From Marsupella aquatica (lineage: Eukaryota > Marchantiophyta), in NCBI GenBank assembly GCA_973895155.1, contig OZ316894.1, forward strand, positions 24,118,001 to 24,182,000: a DNA stretch of 64,000 bases, written 5' to 3'. A program made the position numbers and the translations under genes. Positions 33,673 through 45,425 of the stretch are shown here, in pieces. How positions within the stretch are numbered: position 1 is the first letter of the stretch; every line of letters starts with the position of its first letter. A model generated the notes under the pieces. The model worked only from the letters and a program-made list of their open reading frames with translations. It was not told the origin of the DNA and did no database searches.

Positions 33673-36665
33673 TCAAGTGAACTGTTGATATAACAGAGTC
33701 CAAATCAATGAATTGTGGATCACACACATTGTAGGCAAATTTATTGGAGAAAACCATTGGAACATAATTTTACATGCCTCCTCACCACCAGGCCTATCAA
33801 GTAAATCCAATTCACCTCTTGCTCTGTCCTGTTTCCCACCATATTTTTTGTGTATACTTTGTATTCTGCCTATCCACCACATATATTTTGGTGTCGTATT
33901 TGAAGACATTGCAACAGCTGCACCTCTGGGCCTCTTTGGATTTGGAACAAGATCATCTGATCTACTGCCAATTCTCTTTCCTCGTCCTTTTCCTCTCAAT
34001 GTTCGTGAAATTGCCTCTGAACTTCTGGTTTCAGGAGCACTATATGTATCATCCAAAAATAATACTCCACAGTCTGAACCTACTGTAACAAACATTGTTT
34101 GAGCACCTGCCCTCACATTGGGTTTGTCCACTAAATTGTTGAAGTAGTGATTTTGCTTTATCCGGGTCAATCTGTCTTTACTGAGGAGAGGGTTCAGGGT
34201 CAGCTGGCTAACCAAAGTACTTTTGTAAATGGACCGATTTTGATCCACCACACCTTGTCTCTACAGGATGTGGAAGGGTACATTTGGAACTCAGTGCATG
34301 CATTTTGGGCAAGCTGAAGACCTTCTTGCAAAGCAATCACTATTTCTCCATTTGTTTCAATCCCTGCATAGTCCATTTGATCTGCTACAATAGGAATCCC
34401 TGCTGGGATTGTAGTGAGCTTCATCCAAATGTTTTCATGTTTTTTGTGGCTCTTCCCTGCACCCATCATTCCTTCAGCCAGATCCATTGCAGCCAATCAA
34501 TTTTGATTGGTAGCGCATTCTACTAACTCAGCCAAGTCATAACTTTGCTCATGACCATTCATACCTCCTACAGCAGAAAAAAACTGCTCACAAGCATCTG
34601 ACCCAGTCAAATACAATGGTACTGGAAGATGTCAAAAATTGTCCCTGAATTGGATTACCAACAAGATCACAAAATGAACTGACATTTGAATGTCAAGGAA
34701 ACTTTGCATGGGAATGCAATTTTTTGTGAAACTGATTGGTTGTGTATTCCCTCCCACAGAATGGTTTCCATGAAAGCACCATTGACGCCATAGTCTAAAG
34801 AAAAATCCAACCTTCCCACAATGGACAATCCTCTGTCGCAAAACTCAGACTAGTATTCAGAAATATATCAATGTAGTCTGCACATATCCTAGTGTAAACT
34901 TCTGTCCCAAGAGTCTGTTCAACTCTTGCATCACCACGTTGACGAAGCATCTGTAAGGAGGACTATACTTTGCGGCTACAGAGACGTTGTGCACTAGCCC
35001 AATTTTGCCTATCTTTCCTTGACTTGTCCTCTTCATTCAAGCCATGATCACTGTTCAGGTACACCTTGTAACAAGATATGATGTGACTCAAGTTCGCCAT
35101 TTCTGCTCCTAATTTCAAAATACGAGAAGTAGAATCCAATGGGTTCACTAACTTCTTCCCATTATTAATAAAATCTTGATCGTGGAGTCCATATGCATGG
35201 ATCAATGGTCCAGCAGTGGTCATAGAGTGAGTCAATGTCCAAGCTTCCCACCTCAGGTCTTGTCTTGGCCCTGGTATTCCATTTCCAGAGTAGTCTTCCA
35301 GCATAAGCTTTCTCCTCCATGCATCCCCATCGCTGGCATGACCCAATAATGGCCCCACTGACTCTAGGCAATGAGTTGTCCACAGTGAGACTAGGGTATT
35401 CCATTGTCGCCTGACCCATGGAGCATCAAACTTGTTACATGTACCCATCCCCAATATGCACAATCGAGGGAATCCAGTAACAAGGGCATTTACTATCAAA
35501 CACCTTGCCTGGTGAGCTACAACATAACTGTCAAATGCATCTGCAATGTTGTTGAAGCCAACTTCTCCTTCCCCCACCATGATCTCCAAACCAACACTAC
35601 ACTCATGGTTGGTTTTTGTCCCACAAAACCCAAGAAGAGTATCATGTTTAGGCAACCATGTGCAACCAATAGCAGGCGGTCTTTTCATTAGTTGCTTGTT
35701 CAATATTTTTGTGTAACACAAAATATTAAACAGAAAGAATGACCAGAGCAAGAGGAGGCATGAGTAGTCACCTCACAGTTCTCTTCACACAAGTCTCGTC
35801 CTCTGCCAAATAGCATGGAATGGGTCCATGAATATTTAATCGAGCTTTCAATTTGGAAAAAATTTCCGCAACAAACTGGAATTGCTCTGCATGAATTCCA
35901 ACACGAAACACTGCCATACCTCTCCTATCTCGTTGAAGGGTGTTGATAGTAGGACCAATTCCATTGGTTGCAAGACAATCAACTACATGCCTTCCACCAT
36001 GTAAAAATAGTGTTTGACAGAGAAGCTTTGTTCTAGGCTTAAAACGATATCCTGTCTTCTCTCTATTGATGTTCTGTGCTATGTCTGACAACATATCCCA
36101 CAGAGCTCCTCTCCCACCAAAGGCACCTCGTTTGTGTGCTAGTATTATTGAATGACAGAATTTCAAAATAGTTGCTTTGTTTGGTTCTTGATAGTGAAGA
36201 CACACTTCACTAATGCTGGGGACCAGAGCCTTTGCCATGAGTAGCTTGTGACTCAAGATTCTCTGCAATTTTTGCTCTCTCAAAATTTGGTTCCTATAGC
36301 TTTTAGCTTGGTACTGAACCTCTGGAATAGTCAGGTAGTCTAACCGCCTACCTTTACCAGTTGTTCTACAACCTCATTTCTCACTAGCTTTGTACTCCCT
36401 GTAAACTCTGAGTCGAAAGTCCTGCTCTGTTTTTATGCTAAAACAGAGCGAACAGGTCAAGTCAATAAAACCTCCACCAAGTTCTGATATTTGCCTACAA
36501 TCTCTGTGTCTAAATAAACCAGAGATCACACAGGTTTCTTGAGTTGTCAAACACCACACCTCTGCCCTCACTATGGGCTCTGCATACCAATTCCCATCTA
36601 ATTTCAGTTGATCATTTAAGATTTCCTTGATAGGCCTGGTATCTGAACCATATTTCACCACATCA
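33673..36665 (-). pseudogene. decayed multi-exon gene resembling an unfamiliar DDE transposase
   Basis: Protein-like segments follow one another on the minus strand. An N-terminal Cys-containing part (36,374-36,661: DLTCSLCFSIK) is followed by 35,768-36,283, ending CYLAEDETCVKRTVR before a GT donor. Then 34,963-35,751 carries LLGFCGTK and, further on, GHASDGDAWRRKLMLEDY. Next come 34,632-34,841 (FLDIQMSVHFVILLV) and 34,200-34,620, with YLTGSDACEQFFSAVGG followed by NQN-stop-LAAMDLAEGM. The last part (33,673-34,251) has WWIGRIQSIHKK and DLLDRPGG. AEDET, SDGDA and SDACEQFFS could be the D, D and E of an RNase H-like transposase with a helical insertion, as in hAT/P-type enzymes. That is inference. 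A TGA near 34,494 replaces a likely Trp and a frameshift lies near 34,800. The 5' end is cut off by the CACTA terminus at 36666. Confidence 0.55.
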
Positions 36666-36696
36666 CACTAGAAGAAAACAGGGCCCTTTATGACCA
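36666..36696 (+). repeat. unpaired CACTA terminus
   Basis: CACTAGAAGAAAACAGGGCCC begins at 36666. The first 11 bases equal the terminus of element 1, so this is the left end of another CACTA element pointing right. TCA precedes it. I found no TAGTG end followed by TCA in the rest of the window, so the element is truncated, rearranged or extends beyond what can be matched by eye. Confidence 0.7.
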
Positions 36697-36974
36697 ATCA
36701 CCCAAAACCACACGATTTCGGACCGACCGAGAAGTGTGTCGGAGTTCTTGTTTAGCCCGATCCCGTTTTTTTCTAAGGCAATGCAATGACCGATAAAACT
36801 GGCAAAAACTCTCCGAAATGCCACTTTCCTCCATTGCATCGCCGCGGGAATGCAGGGAGCGATACGTGCATCAGGTTTTACATTCCATCAGTGAAAAAGT
36901 CCGAACTGCGAGTAACTTGGTCCGAACCGTGTAATCCAGGAACGGCCATGCACTAACCCAGGTAAAGGGGAAAC

Positions 36975-37045
36975 TTAACCATGGTTAAGGGGAAATTAAC
37001 CATGGTTTAGAGCGTCTCCTATATAAGAGGAGCGGGCTGCCCATA
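36975..37045 (+). promoter_or_regulatory. candidate core promoter with TATA box
   Basis: TATATAAG at 37020-37027 is followed by a GC-richer start region. A perfect 14-bp palindrome, TTAACCATGGTTAA, at 36975-36988 and a second AACCATGG at about 37,000 lie just upstream. Transcription would run rightward into the palindrome cluster, from about 37,050. There is no long coding frame downstream, so the transcript would be non-coding or its gene has been lost. Confidence 0.45.
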
Positions 37046-37152
37046 AAACGTTTGCTTTTGCCAGAGAAAATATCTCCTGACTAAGAGCGAATACCAAACT
37101 CCCATCGAGTCTTACATTCCTCCCAAGCGATTCGACTCTTTCTACCGAAAAC

Positions 37153-38180
37153 CCGATAAATTTATCGGAACAGCCATTCCTGTTCAAGTTCTCCATGTAA
37201 GACTAACTAGTCATTTAGTGTAAAATGTCCAGATCCGAGCGGACTGCGATAAATTTATCGCATTTTGCATTCCTCGATTGCAATCATTTGATCCAGTGTT
37301 TAGAGAGGTGTTGCCTTCATTCCGATAAATTTATCGGAGTCTTCATTCCTTTCATGGAAAGAGGAGTAATTGAGAATCCGATAAATTTATCGGAGTTGTC
37401 ATTTTTGTGAAAGATTGAATTCAGGGCTTAGGTGTCTGAGGAAGTCATATTTTCAATTCGAATGCGGAGTGCAATAAACTTATCGCATCCTCCTGTGCGA
37501 AAAACTTATCGGCGGTGGCCCTTTTATAGTGTCTATTGAGGGGTTGGCCCACGTGTCCACTTTTGATTGGCTGTCACCCTAAACGACAAAATAGCAGAAA
37601 AGGGTATATTTCTTGGATTTCCAATTTCATTCTCACACGTGCATCGTGGCAAAATTATATAGTTTTGAAATTGAAGCGATAAATTTATCTGATGTTGGTA
37701 TTGCAAAAGTGGTTCCTTCATATGGAAGTTGCAATTTGAAATTGAAGCGATAAATTTATCTGATGTTGGTATTGCAAAAGTGGTTCCTTCATATGGAAGT
37801 TGCAATTTTGAAATTGAAGCGATAAATTTATCTGATGTTGGTATTGCGAAGAGTTTTCTTCATATGGATAGGAATTTTGAAATTTAACCGATGAACCGAA
37901 GGATCTTAGTATTGTCGACTTGTATTTTTGTCGCCCGTAGTTTTTGCGATAATTTTATCGGACTGCGCATTGTTGTTGAAAGAATGGCATGTTGACTATG
38001 GTCACTTGCGGAGGTAACTGGTCAATTGCGGAGGTAACTGCAAGGTAACTTTGACGAACCGTGCAGTAATTCTTATCGATTGTGATGTAAAATATTTTTG
38101 GTAAATATCCAAAAACTGAGAAAACTAAGATTGGGTCGAAGCTTTCATGGCTCAAATCCGGAGTCCGATACAGTTATCGC
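37153..38180. repeat. cluster of CGATAAATTTATCG palindromes
   Basis: Near-perfect palindromes occur at 37153-37168, 37247-37260, 37321-37338 and 37377-37394 (the last two are TCCGATAAATTTATCGGA). Variants lie at about 37471, 37676, 37747, 37819, 37946 and 38164. The first three are followed 5-8 bases later by CATTCC, so the unit is larger than the palindrome. The cluster lies about 0.5 kb inside the CACTA terminus at 36666, which would fit transposase-protein binding sites, but it could equally be a set of host regulator sites. Confidence 0.8.
37662..37875 (+). repeat. 71-72-bp tandem repeat, three copies
   Basis: Units containing AAATTGAAGCGATAAATTTATC and CTTCATATGGAAG begin with GCGATAAA at 37676, 37747 and 37819. 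The first two are nearly identical and the third has diverged at its end. Confidence 0.9.
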
Positions 38181-38509
38181 ACTTGGCTCGAAACGTGGAT
38201 ATGGATTTATAGATAAGACCTTTCATATATCTTCGGAGAGCGTGAATATGAGGTTGAGGAGAAAGTTTTTCGGATCTAATTGTTCCTTGATAATATGAAT
38301 GTTTGTTAGCATGAATTTCATTGGTTTTGATCATTATTAAATTTGCTGTTTCAATCCGAACTCCGATACAAATTATATTATTTCCCCAAAAACATGTTTT
38401 TGATGAAAAAAACTGCCGATTTCGCGAGATTCGACGGAAAATGAAAATACACTTCTCGTTTAGAGGAAATAGTTCTCGTTCGGTCCGAAATCGTGTGCAA
38501 TGACGAAGA

Positions 38510-38799
38510 TGAATAAATGACCAAAATTTCTAATGACACAAAAAGAATGACAGGGGAATGACTGTCCACAATGACCAATAGACCACAATGACAAAATGTT
38601 AACTTTTGCGTCATTTTGTATAATGTCTGTAATGACTGATGCGACCAAAATGACCCAATTTCCTTAAATGGTCAATTTAGATACATGTCCTAAATGACAC
38701 AATTAATAACAACAATGATAAATCAGTGTTAAGCAACATTATAGTCACTTTGGACAACGGTGATAAATGACAAAAAATGTATTACCGTCATTTTAACCA
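38510..38799. repeat. dispersed AATGAC/GTCATT motifs
   Basis: AATGAC and its complement recur every 10-30 bp (for example AATGACACAAAAAGAATGAC, about 38,533-38,552). This marks the left edge of a motif-rich region that continues to about 43.9 kb. Confidence 0.8.
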
Positions 38800-39245
38800 A
38801 CGGTGTTAAATGACGGTAATATAGGGTCAATCTGAAAATGAGAATATATCAGTGTTTACAACAATATATTGTCATTATGGATTTCTCCCATAAATGACTA
38901 ACTCTAGGGTCAATCTTGAAATTATGACATATCAATGTTTACAAGAACATACCGTCATTATGTACTTCTCTCATAAATGACTAACTCCAGAGTCAATCTT
39001 GAAATTATGATATATCAGTGTTTACAAGAACATACCGTCATTATGGACTTCTCTCATAAATGACTAACACCAGAGTCAATCTTGAAATTATGATATATCA
39101 GTGTTTACAAGAACATACCGTCATTATGGACTTCTCTCATAAATGACTAACTCCAGAGTCAATCTTGAAATTATGATAAATCGGTGTTTACAACAACATA
39201 CTGTCATGGACTTATTGCATAAATGACTACTTATAGAGTCATTAA
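38800..39245 (+). repeat. 83-bp tandem repeat, about five copies
   Basis: GTCAATCT-type starts are at 38826, 38909, 38992, 39075 and 39158, an exact 83-bp spacing, with a last partial unit 80 bp later. Each unit carries ATATATCAGTGTTTACAA, GTCATTATGGA and ATAAATGACTAAC. The inner copies are almost identical. Confidence 0.95.
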
Positions 39246-39349
39246 AGAACCCAAGAGATATGAAGATTAAAATACTCAATAGTCATTCCAGACACCGGTC
39301 ATAATTGTAGAGTCATTGATATAGTTGATAACCCTTCCACTAAGTGCGG

Positions 39350-42300
39350 GACATAATAGTCATCATTGTCCTCCCATTGGTTGCAGCATTAGCAATTTGA
39401 ACACATGTCTTGCATTTACTTTAGGCATGATGCACCTAGCTTTGGGGAAATCACTCCCAAGTCATACACCTTTGGAGTGATTTTCCAGAAGTGTCATCAT
39501 ATATAGATGCACGCATACTATCGTATCCAAAGGCAAATGAAACATTTTTGTCTCTCCAAGAAGTAGGGCAATACCAATGGAAGGTTGTCATCCTTTGTTG
39601 TAATTGTGTCATGTTTGTGCCGGTGTTTGGATGGGGAATATTTTAATTTGCAAATAAATAGTGATGGGGCATTCAAGGAGCTAGTGTAATCTTTATTGGG
39701 TCATTTCAAAAAATATTTGCATCACAAATACCAATGACTACAAGTAGGGTCATTAAATTTGTCATATGGACTGTGATATAAGTCAAGTGACTGGACTTGT
39801 GGTCATTTGTGTGGTCTCTCATGCAGTCATTAAACACAAGCACAAATGACCAGTTTGGGGCTAGGGGCTGGAGGTGGGCCCTAGAGTGCCATGGGCCCCC
39901 ACATAGAGGTGAGAACCCCTCCACTGGGTGTGGGACACTATACTCATCATTGTCCAACCACTAGTTGCGACATAAACACTTTGGACACATGTTTTTGCGT
40001 TTACTTAAGGCATGATGCACCTTTGGGGAAATCACTCCCAAGTCGTACGACTTTGGAGTGATTTGCCAAAAGTGTCACCATGCATGCATACCATCACATC
40101 CAAAGGCAAATAAAAGTTGTTTTTTGGTTCTCCAAGAGGTAATGTTGCACCAATTGAAGGGGTAGGGGAGTTGTGCTTCTCAGTATGGTGTGGGTGTGGG
40201 ATTAGGGAAGAGGAATATTCCAATCTTGTAAGGAATCTAAAGTTGGCTCTCTTTGGAGGTACTAGGGCCTTTATTGGGTCATATGTGAGCAATGGCCCAT
40301 CATTAATACCAATGACTAACAGTAGGGTCATTAAAACTGTCATATAGAGAGTCATATCAGTCTAATGATTGGATTTGTGGTCATTTGAGGGGTCCCTCAT
40401 GCAATAATTAAGGAAAAGCACAAATGACCAGTTTGGGGCTAGGGGCTAGAGGTGGGCCCTAAAGTGCCATGTGGCACCACATAGAGCTCGCAACCCCTCC
40501 ACTAGGTGTCAAATACTATAATTACTATTCTCCAACCACTAGTTGCACCATTAGCAGTTTGGAGCCATGTTTTTGTGTTTACTTAAGGGATGATATAATC
40601 TTGAGGAAATCGTTCCCAAGTCATACGACTTTGGAGTGATTTGCCAAAAGTGTCACCATTGATGCATACCGTCCTATCTAAAAGGAAATGAAGCCATTTT
40701 TTTGTCTCTGCAAGAAGTAGTGCAAGGCTGTTGTCCTTCCATGTAATTGTGTCATGTTTGTGCCGGTGTTTGGATGGGGAATATTCTATTTTGCAAATGA
40801 ATAGTGACGGGGCACTCAAGAAGGTAGTGTAATCTTCATTGACTCATTTCTGAAAAAATTGGTGTCATAAATACCAATGACTACAAGTAGGGTCATTAAA
40901 TCTGTCATATGGACTGTCACATAAGTCAAATGACTGGATTTGTGGTCATTTGAGGGGTCCTTTGTGCAATCATTAAGCAGAAGCACAAATGACCAGTTTG
41001 GGGTTAGGGGCTGGAGGTGGGCCCTAGAGTGCCATGGGGCCCCACATAGAGCTGAGAACCCCCTCCACTAGTTGCGGGACACTATACTCATCATTGTCCA
41101 ACCACTAGTTGTGCCATGAACACTTTGGACACATGTTTTTGCGTTTACTTAAGGCATGATGCACCTTGGGGAAATCACTCCCAAGTCATACAACTTTGGA
41201 GTGATTTGCCAAAAGTGTCACCATGGATGCATACCACCGTATCCAAGCGCAAATGGAGCCATTTTTTTGTCTCTCCAAGAAGTAGCACAACACCAATGGA
41301 AGGTTGTCATCTTGTGATGTAATTGTGTCATGTTTGTGCCGGTGTTTGGATGGGGAATACTCCATTTTGCATATGAATAGTGTCGGGGCATTGTGAGTAG
41401 GTGTTGTAATCTTCATTGGGTCATTTTGGAGGAATAGTGTGTCATAATGCCAAAGACTGCAGTAAGGGTCATTTTTGCAGTCATTTTGGAAGTCATTTGT
41501 GCACAATGACTGCATATGGGGTCATTATAGAGGTCCCTCATGGTGTCATTATGGACCATCAGAAATGACCATTTTGAGTCTAGGAGCTTAAGGTGGCCCT
41601 AGTGTGCCATGGGGCCCTACATGAAGGTGGCAACCTCTCCACTAGGTGCAGGGTACTATACCCACTATTCTCCAACCACTAGTTGCACCATGAACACTTT
41701 GGAGCCATGTTTTTGCATTTTGTTAAGGCATGATGGAACCTTGGGGAAATTACTCCCAAGGCATACGGCTTTGGAGTGATTTGCCAAAAGTGTCACCATG
41801 GATGTATACCACCACATTCAAAGTTAAATAATAATTGATTTCTTGTTCTCTAAGAGTAAGCGCAAAACCAATGGAAAGTTGTTGTCCTTCGATTTAACTA
41901 TGTCATGTTTGTGCTGGCGTTTGGGTGAGGAATATTCTATTAAATTGCTAAGGATTTGCCAGGGGCCACTCCGATAGGTAGTGTAATCTTCACTGGGTCA
42001 TTTTGGAGGAATGGTGTGTCATTAAAGCCAATGACTACCATATGGGTCATTTTGGCAGTCATTTGGACCAAATGACTGCATACCTGGTCATTACAGAGGT
42101 CCCTCATGGTGTCATTAAGGACCAACCTAAATGACCAGTTTGGGGATAAGGGCTGGAAGTGGGCCCTAGACAGCCATGGGGCCCTACATGGAGCTGGCAA
42201 CCTTTCCAATAGGTGCGGGACACTATACTTACTATTCTCCAACCACTAGTTGCACCATGAGCACTTTGGAGCCATGTTTTCGCAATTACTTAAGGGATGA

Positions 42301-42900
42301 TGCAACCTTGGGGAAATCACTCCCAAGTCATACAACATTGGAGTGATTTTCCAAAAGCACCATCATGGATGAATATGTTATGTTCCAAAGGCAAATGGAG
42401 CCATTTGTTTGTTCCTCCAAGAGGTAGTGCAACACCAATGGAATGGGCGTGGTAGTGGTGCTTCCCTCTATGGTGTGTGTGCTGGTTAAAGGTATAGGAA
42501 TATTCTATTTTTGCATTGAACCTAGAGTGAGCTCTCTCGGGAGGTACTAGGACCTTCATTGGGTCATTTTTGCACAAAGTTGTGTCATAAGTTCCAATGA
42601 CCACAAATAGGGTCATTACATATGTCATATGGACTGTCACATAAGTCAAATGACTGGATTTGTGGTCATTTGAGATGTCCCTAGTACAGTCATTGAAGAC
42701 GAGCATAAATGACCAATTTGGGGCTAAGGGCTGAAGGTGGGCCCTAGAGTGCCATGTGGCCCACATAGAGCTCGCAACCCCTCCACCAGGGTATTTTCTA
42801 TTAAATTGCAAAGGAATTGTAAGGGGGCACTCCTAGAAGGGGCGACGACTGTTGAGGGGATCTGATAGAAAGTTTTTGAGGCATCCTCTGATTGATAATG
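39350..42900 (+). repeat. satellite of about 575 bp, six units
   Basis: Landmarks recur in the same order in each unit. They are a GCATGATGCACC-type lead, a hairpin, TTTTTGTCTCTCCAAGA, CATGTTTGTGCCGGTGTTTGG, a cluster of AATGAC/GTCATT words, GACCAGTTTGGGGCTAGG and a CCATGGGGCCC-type word. Hairpins start at 39448, 40029, 40607, 41172, 41747 and 42314, that is 565-581 bp apart. Copies differ by substitutions and small indels. Reading frames within it are short and not conserved between units. Confidence 0.95.
39448..42349. repeat. conserved hairpin in each satellite unit
   Basis: Each unit holds AAATCACTCCCAAGTC, a 4-base loop (usually ATAC), then GACTTTGGAGTGATTT. The arms pair over 16 bases with one mismatch in the consensus. 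Six copies start at 39448, 40029, 40607, 41172, 41747 and 42314. Confidence 0.9.
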
Positions 42901-44478
42901 AGGTTGTTCGTGCCTCAAGATTTGTAGATGAGGAGGCTGAATCAACATCGAGATATGAGAGTAGTGAAGTATCTACTAGCGAGGAAAGCATAGAGAATTC
43001 AGGTTCCGATAGTTCTATTGATGTTTAGTCAGGATTAGATGACTATCGATTTTGTCCAAATCTTCTTGATATTTCCTCATCCTTGTGGATAAATATCACT
43101 TTAGAAAGAAGTGGTACTTTTAATGTATTTGAGAATGGAAAATTAGTTATGTATCATCTCAAGTCATCTCAATAAAATACTATTGGTACTATTTTGGTTC
43201 ATAGGGTTTTGGATATGATAGAACAATTTTTGCTAGCGAGGTTTGCTAGCAACTTTCATGATGGATTGAATAATTGATATTAGTTTTTTTCTGCCAAATA
43301 ATGAAGTTAAATGTGAGGTTTTGCTTCGCTAGCAATGGCTCTGTCTCGCTATTAGTATATGTTTTTCCTATCTGCTTTCTCCTTTTTACTAACATTGTTA
43401 AAAGCCCCCTATATAACTATGTCATGTTTGTGCCGATATTTGGATTTTGGATATATTCTATTAAATTCCAAAGGAATTGTAAGGGGGCACTCTGAGAGGT
43501 AGTATACTCTTCATTGGGTCATTTTCACATAATGTCTGTCATTAATGCCAATGACTACAATAAGGGTCATCTTGGTAGTCATATTGGAGGTCATTTGGAG
43601 CAATTGACTGCATATGTGATCATTAATGAAAACACCTCAAATTAGGGTAATCTTGGTTGTCATACTAGAGGTCAGAAGTACCAAATGACTGGAAATGTGG
43701 TCTTTACAAAGGCTACTGGGGGGTTCTCTTTGGAGGTACAAGGGAGTTCATTGGGTCATTTGTGAATTAAATGGTGCTTCAATTTGAGGACTAAACATGG
43801 GGTCACTCACGCTGTCTTATTGGAAGCCATTAATGTTGGCATATTGGAGGTCCTATTAATTTTTTGTTACCCAACAACTAGTCGTATCCTTAGTCGCCCG
43901 CCGTACATTGGGTCATTTAGGTGGGGCCCTCTTTAATTTGGATATACCACAACCTTCATTGGGTTATTTGCAAACCAATAATAATTCATTAGTTGCCACA
44001 CAAATGTGATTTCCACAATTAGTCTAACCATAGTTAAGAGTTAATGCATAACAATATCCATGGCTTATGGTGGTCATATATAATACCAGATTGGTTGCAC
44101 ATAGGGAGTTGCAAGTTGGGCGAGAAGTTGGGAGGACATACATTTAGGTACCAAAGGTAATGATGGGTGCATTGGGTGGAGTCTAACTGTGGTCATACTC
44201 AGGTGTCCAAGGAAGGCATATGAGGCCCTAGCAAGGCCACAAGGGGCTCAACTTTTGTGACCAAAGCTTTCTGGTCTCAAACGTATTTAGTTATGGTCTT
44301 AAAGTGGATTTAGTGTGAACCATATGTTGAGGTTGAGGTTATGAGGCAGCATGGTGAACTTGAAGTTGGAGTTTAACCCTAAGACTTAATCAGAGCATCT
44401 TCAAAGGTTACTATGTCCCCAAAGTTACTATGCGCAACGGGACCTTTGGGGAAGAGCACAAGTCGTGAAATGTAGGGT
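42901..44478. other. degenerate satellite edge and spacer
   Basis: From 42.9 to 43.4 kb there is unrelated AT-rich sequence without a recognised gene. At 43,420-43,930 satellite phrases return (CATGTTTGTGCCGATATTTGG, GTCATT words), then fade. The GGT at 44476-44478 is the target duplication of element 2. Confidence 0.6.
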
Positions 44479-44505
44479 CACTAGAAGGAAATGATGTTTT
44501 TATTA
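44479..44505 (+). repeat. left terminal inverted repeat of element 2
   Basis: Begins CACTAGAAGGAAATGATG and matches the inverse of the right end for 14 bases. Farther in, at about 44,960-45,085, are several AATGAC/GTCATT words that could be subterminal binding sites. Confidence 0.93.
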
Positions 44506-45425
44506 CTGAAAAAATGACTAGCTTATGAGTGGTTTGGGACAATTTACAACTCATTCATTTGAGTTCACAAAGGCAAGTCGCTTTGGTATAGTAGTCCTTT
44601 TGGACATAGAGTTGTTTTTATCAACAACTGCAAATTGCAGGTTGTTTATGACACCGTCCATTGGGAGACTGACGGTCTTAAATAACTCAAAATCTTAGTT
44701 GAATTGTGTTTCGTTAAAAAGAACTGATGGTCTTAAATAACTTAAAATCAGAGTTGAATTGTGTTATGACTCATCAAATAAGGAAACGACATGTGTCTAA
44801 AGCCATCAAATAGCATTTAGACACGTGGAAGGTCTGAGCCACACAAACCAAATTACAAGTGGACACGTGTCTCCTTTATATCATCCCAGCAGCCAACAGG
44901 TGACACTTTGATAGCTTAATTCCTAGTAGGGTACACGTGGAGATAATTGTAGTTATTTAGGACATGTTTATAATGACTACTATCGGAGTGATTTTGTTGA
45001 TGTCTTATATTACCAATATTTGAGTCTTTTCTGCTCAGTCATTTATGACTTCATGGAAGTTATTTAGTTAGTCCTTTGTGTCATTTCATAATTGGACCAA
45101 TTCTCCCAATTGGTCCTATTTCCAATCATCCTGACAAATTGTCTAGCTAGAAAGACATGTCTTAGAAATCAACTGCAAGAGGATATATACATTGCAAATA
45201 TACACAAAAAGCCATTGAATGAATATAAAATTCTGCATAGAGACTGTAGACTTCATTTCACCTCCAATGTACAGGTGATCGACTGTTCAGAATCACAGTA
45301 AAGTATTTCCTGGATGAACTAATCACAAAACAAGTCTATTGGCCAACTCAGCTTGTGCATCAAAACTACTCGAGCTTGAACCAAAGAGCTCAAGTCACTA
45401 CATTCTATCAAAAAACAACTCCTTG
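44506..45425. other. left non-coding part of element 2
   Basis: Non-coding sequence between the terminus and the 3' end of the TNPA-like gene. Short direct repeats include GACGGTCTTAAATAACT and TGATGGTCTTAAATAACT, 57 bases apart near 44,670-44,745. Confidence 0.5.

Noticed and set aside
37528-37532. TAGTG at 37,528-37,532 as partner of the CACTA terminus at 36666
   Set aside because: The inverted similarity is only partial, the duplication would be TCA against TCT, and the palindrome cluster continues past this point.
38510-43930. CRISPR-like array
   Set aside because: The repeats are 83 or about 575 bp long, with diverged units and no short unique spacers. The surroundings are plant transposons.
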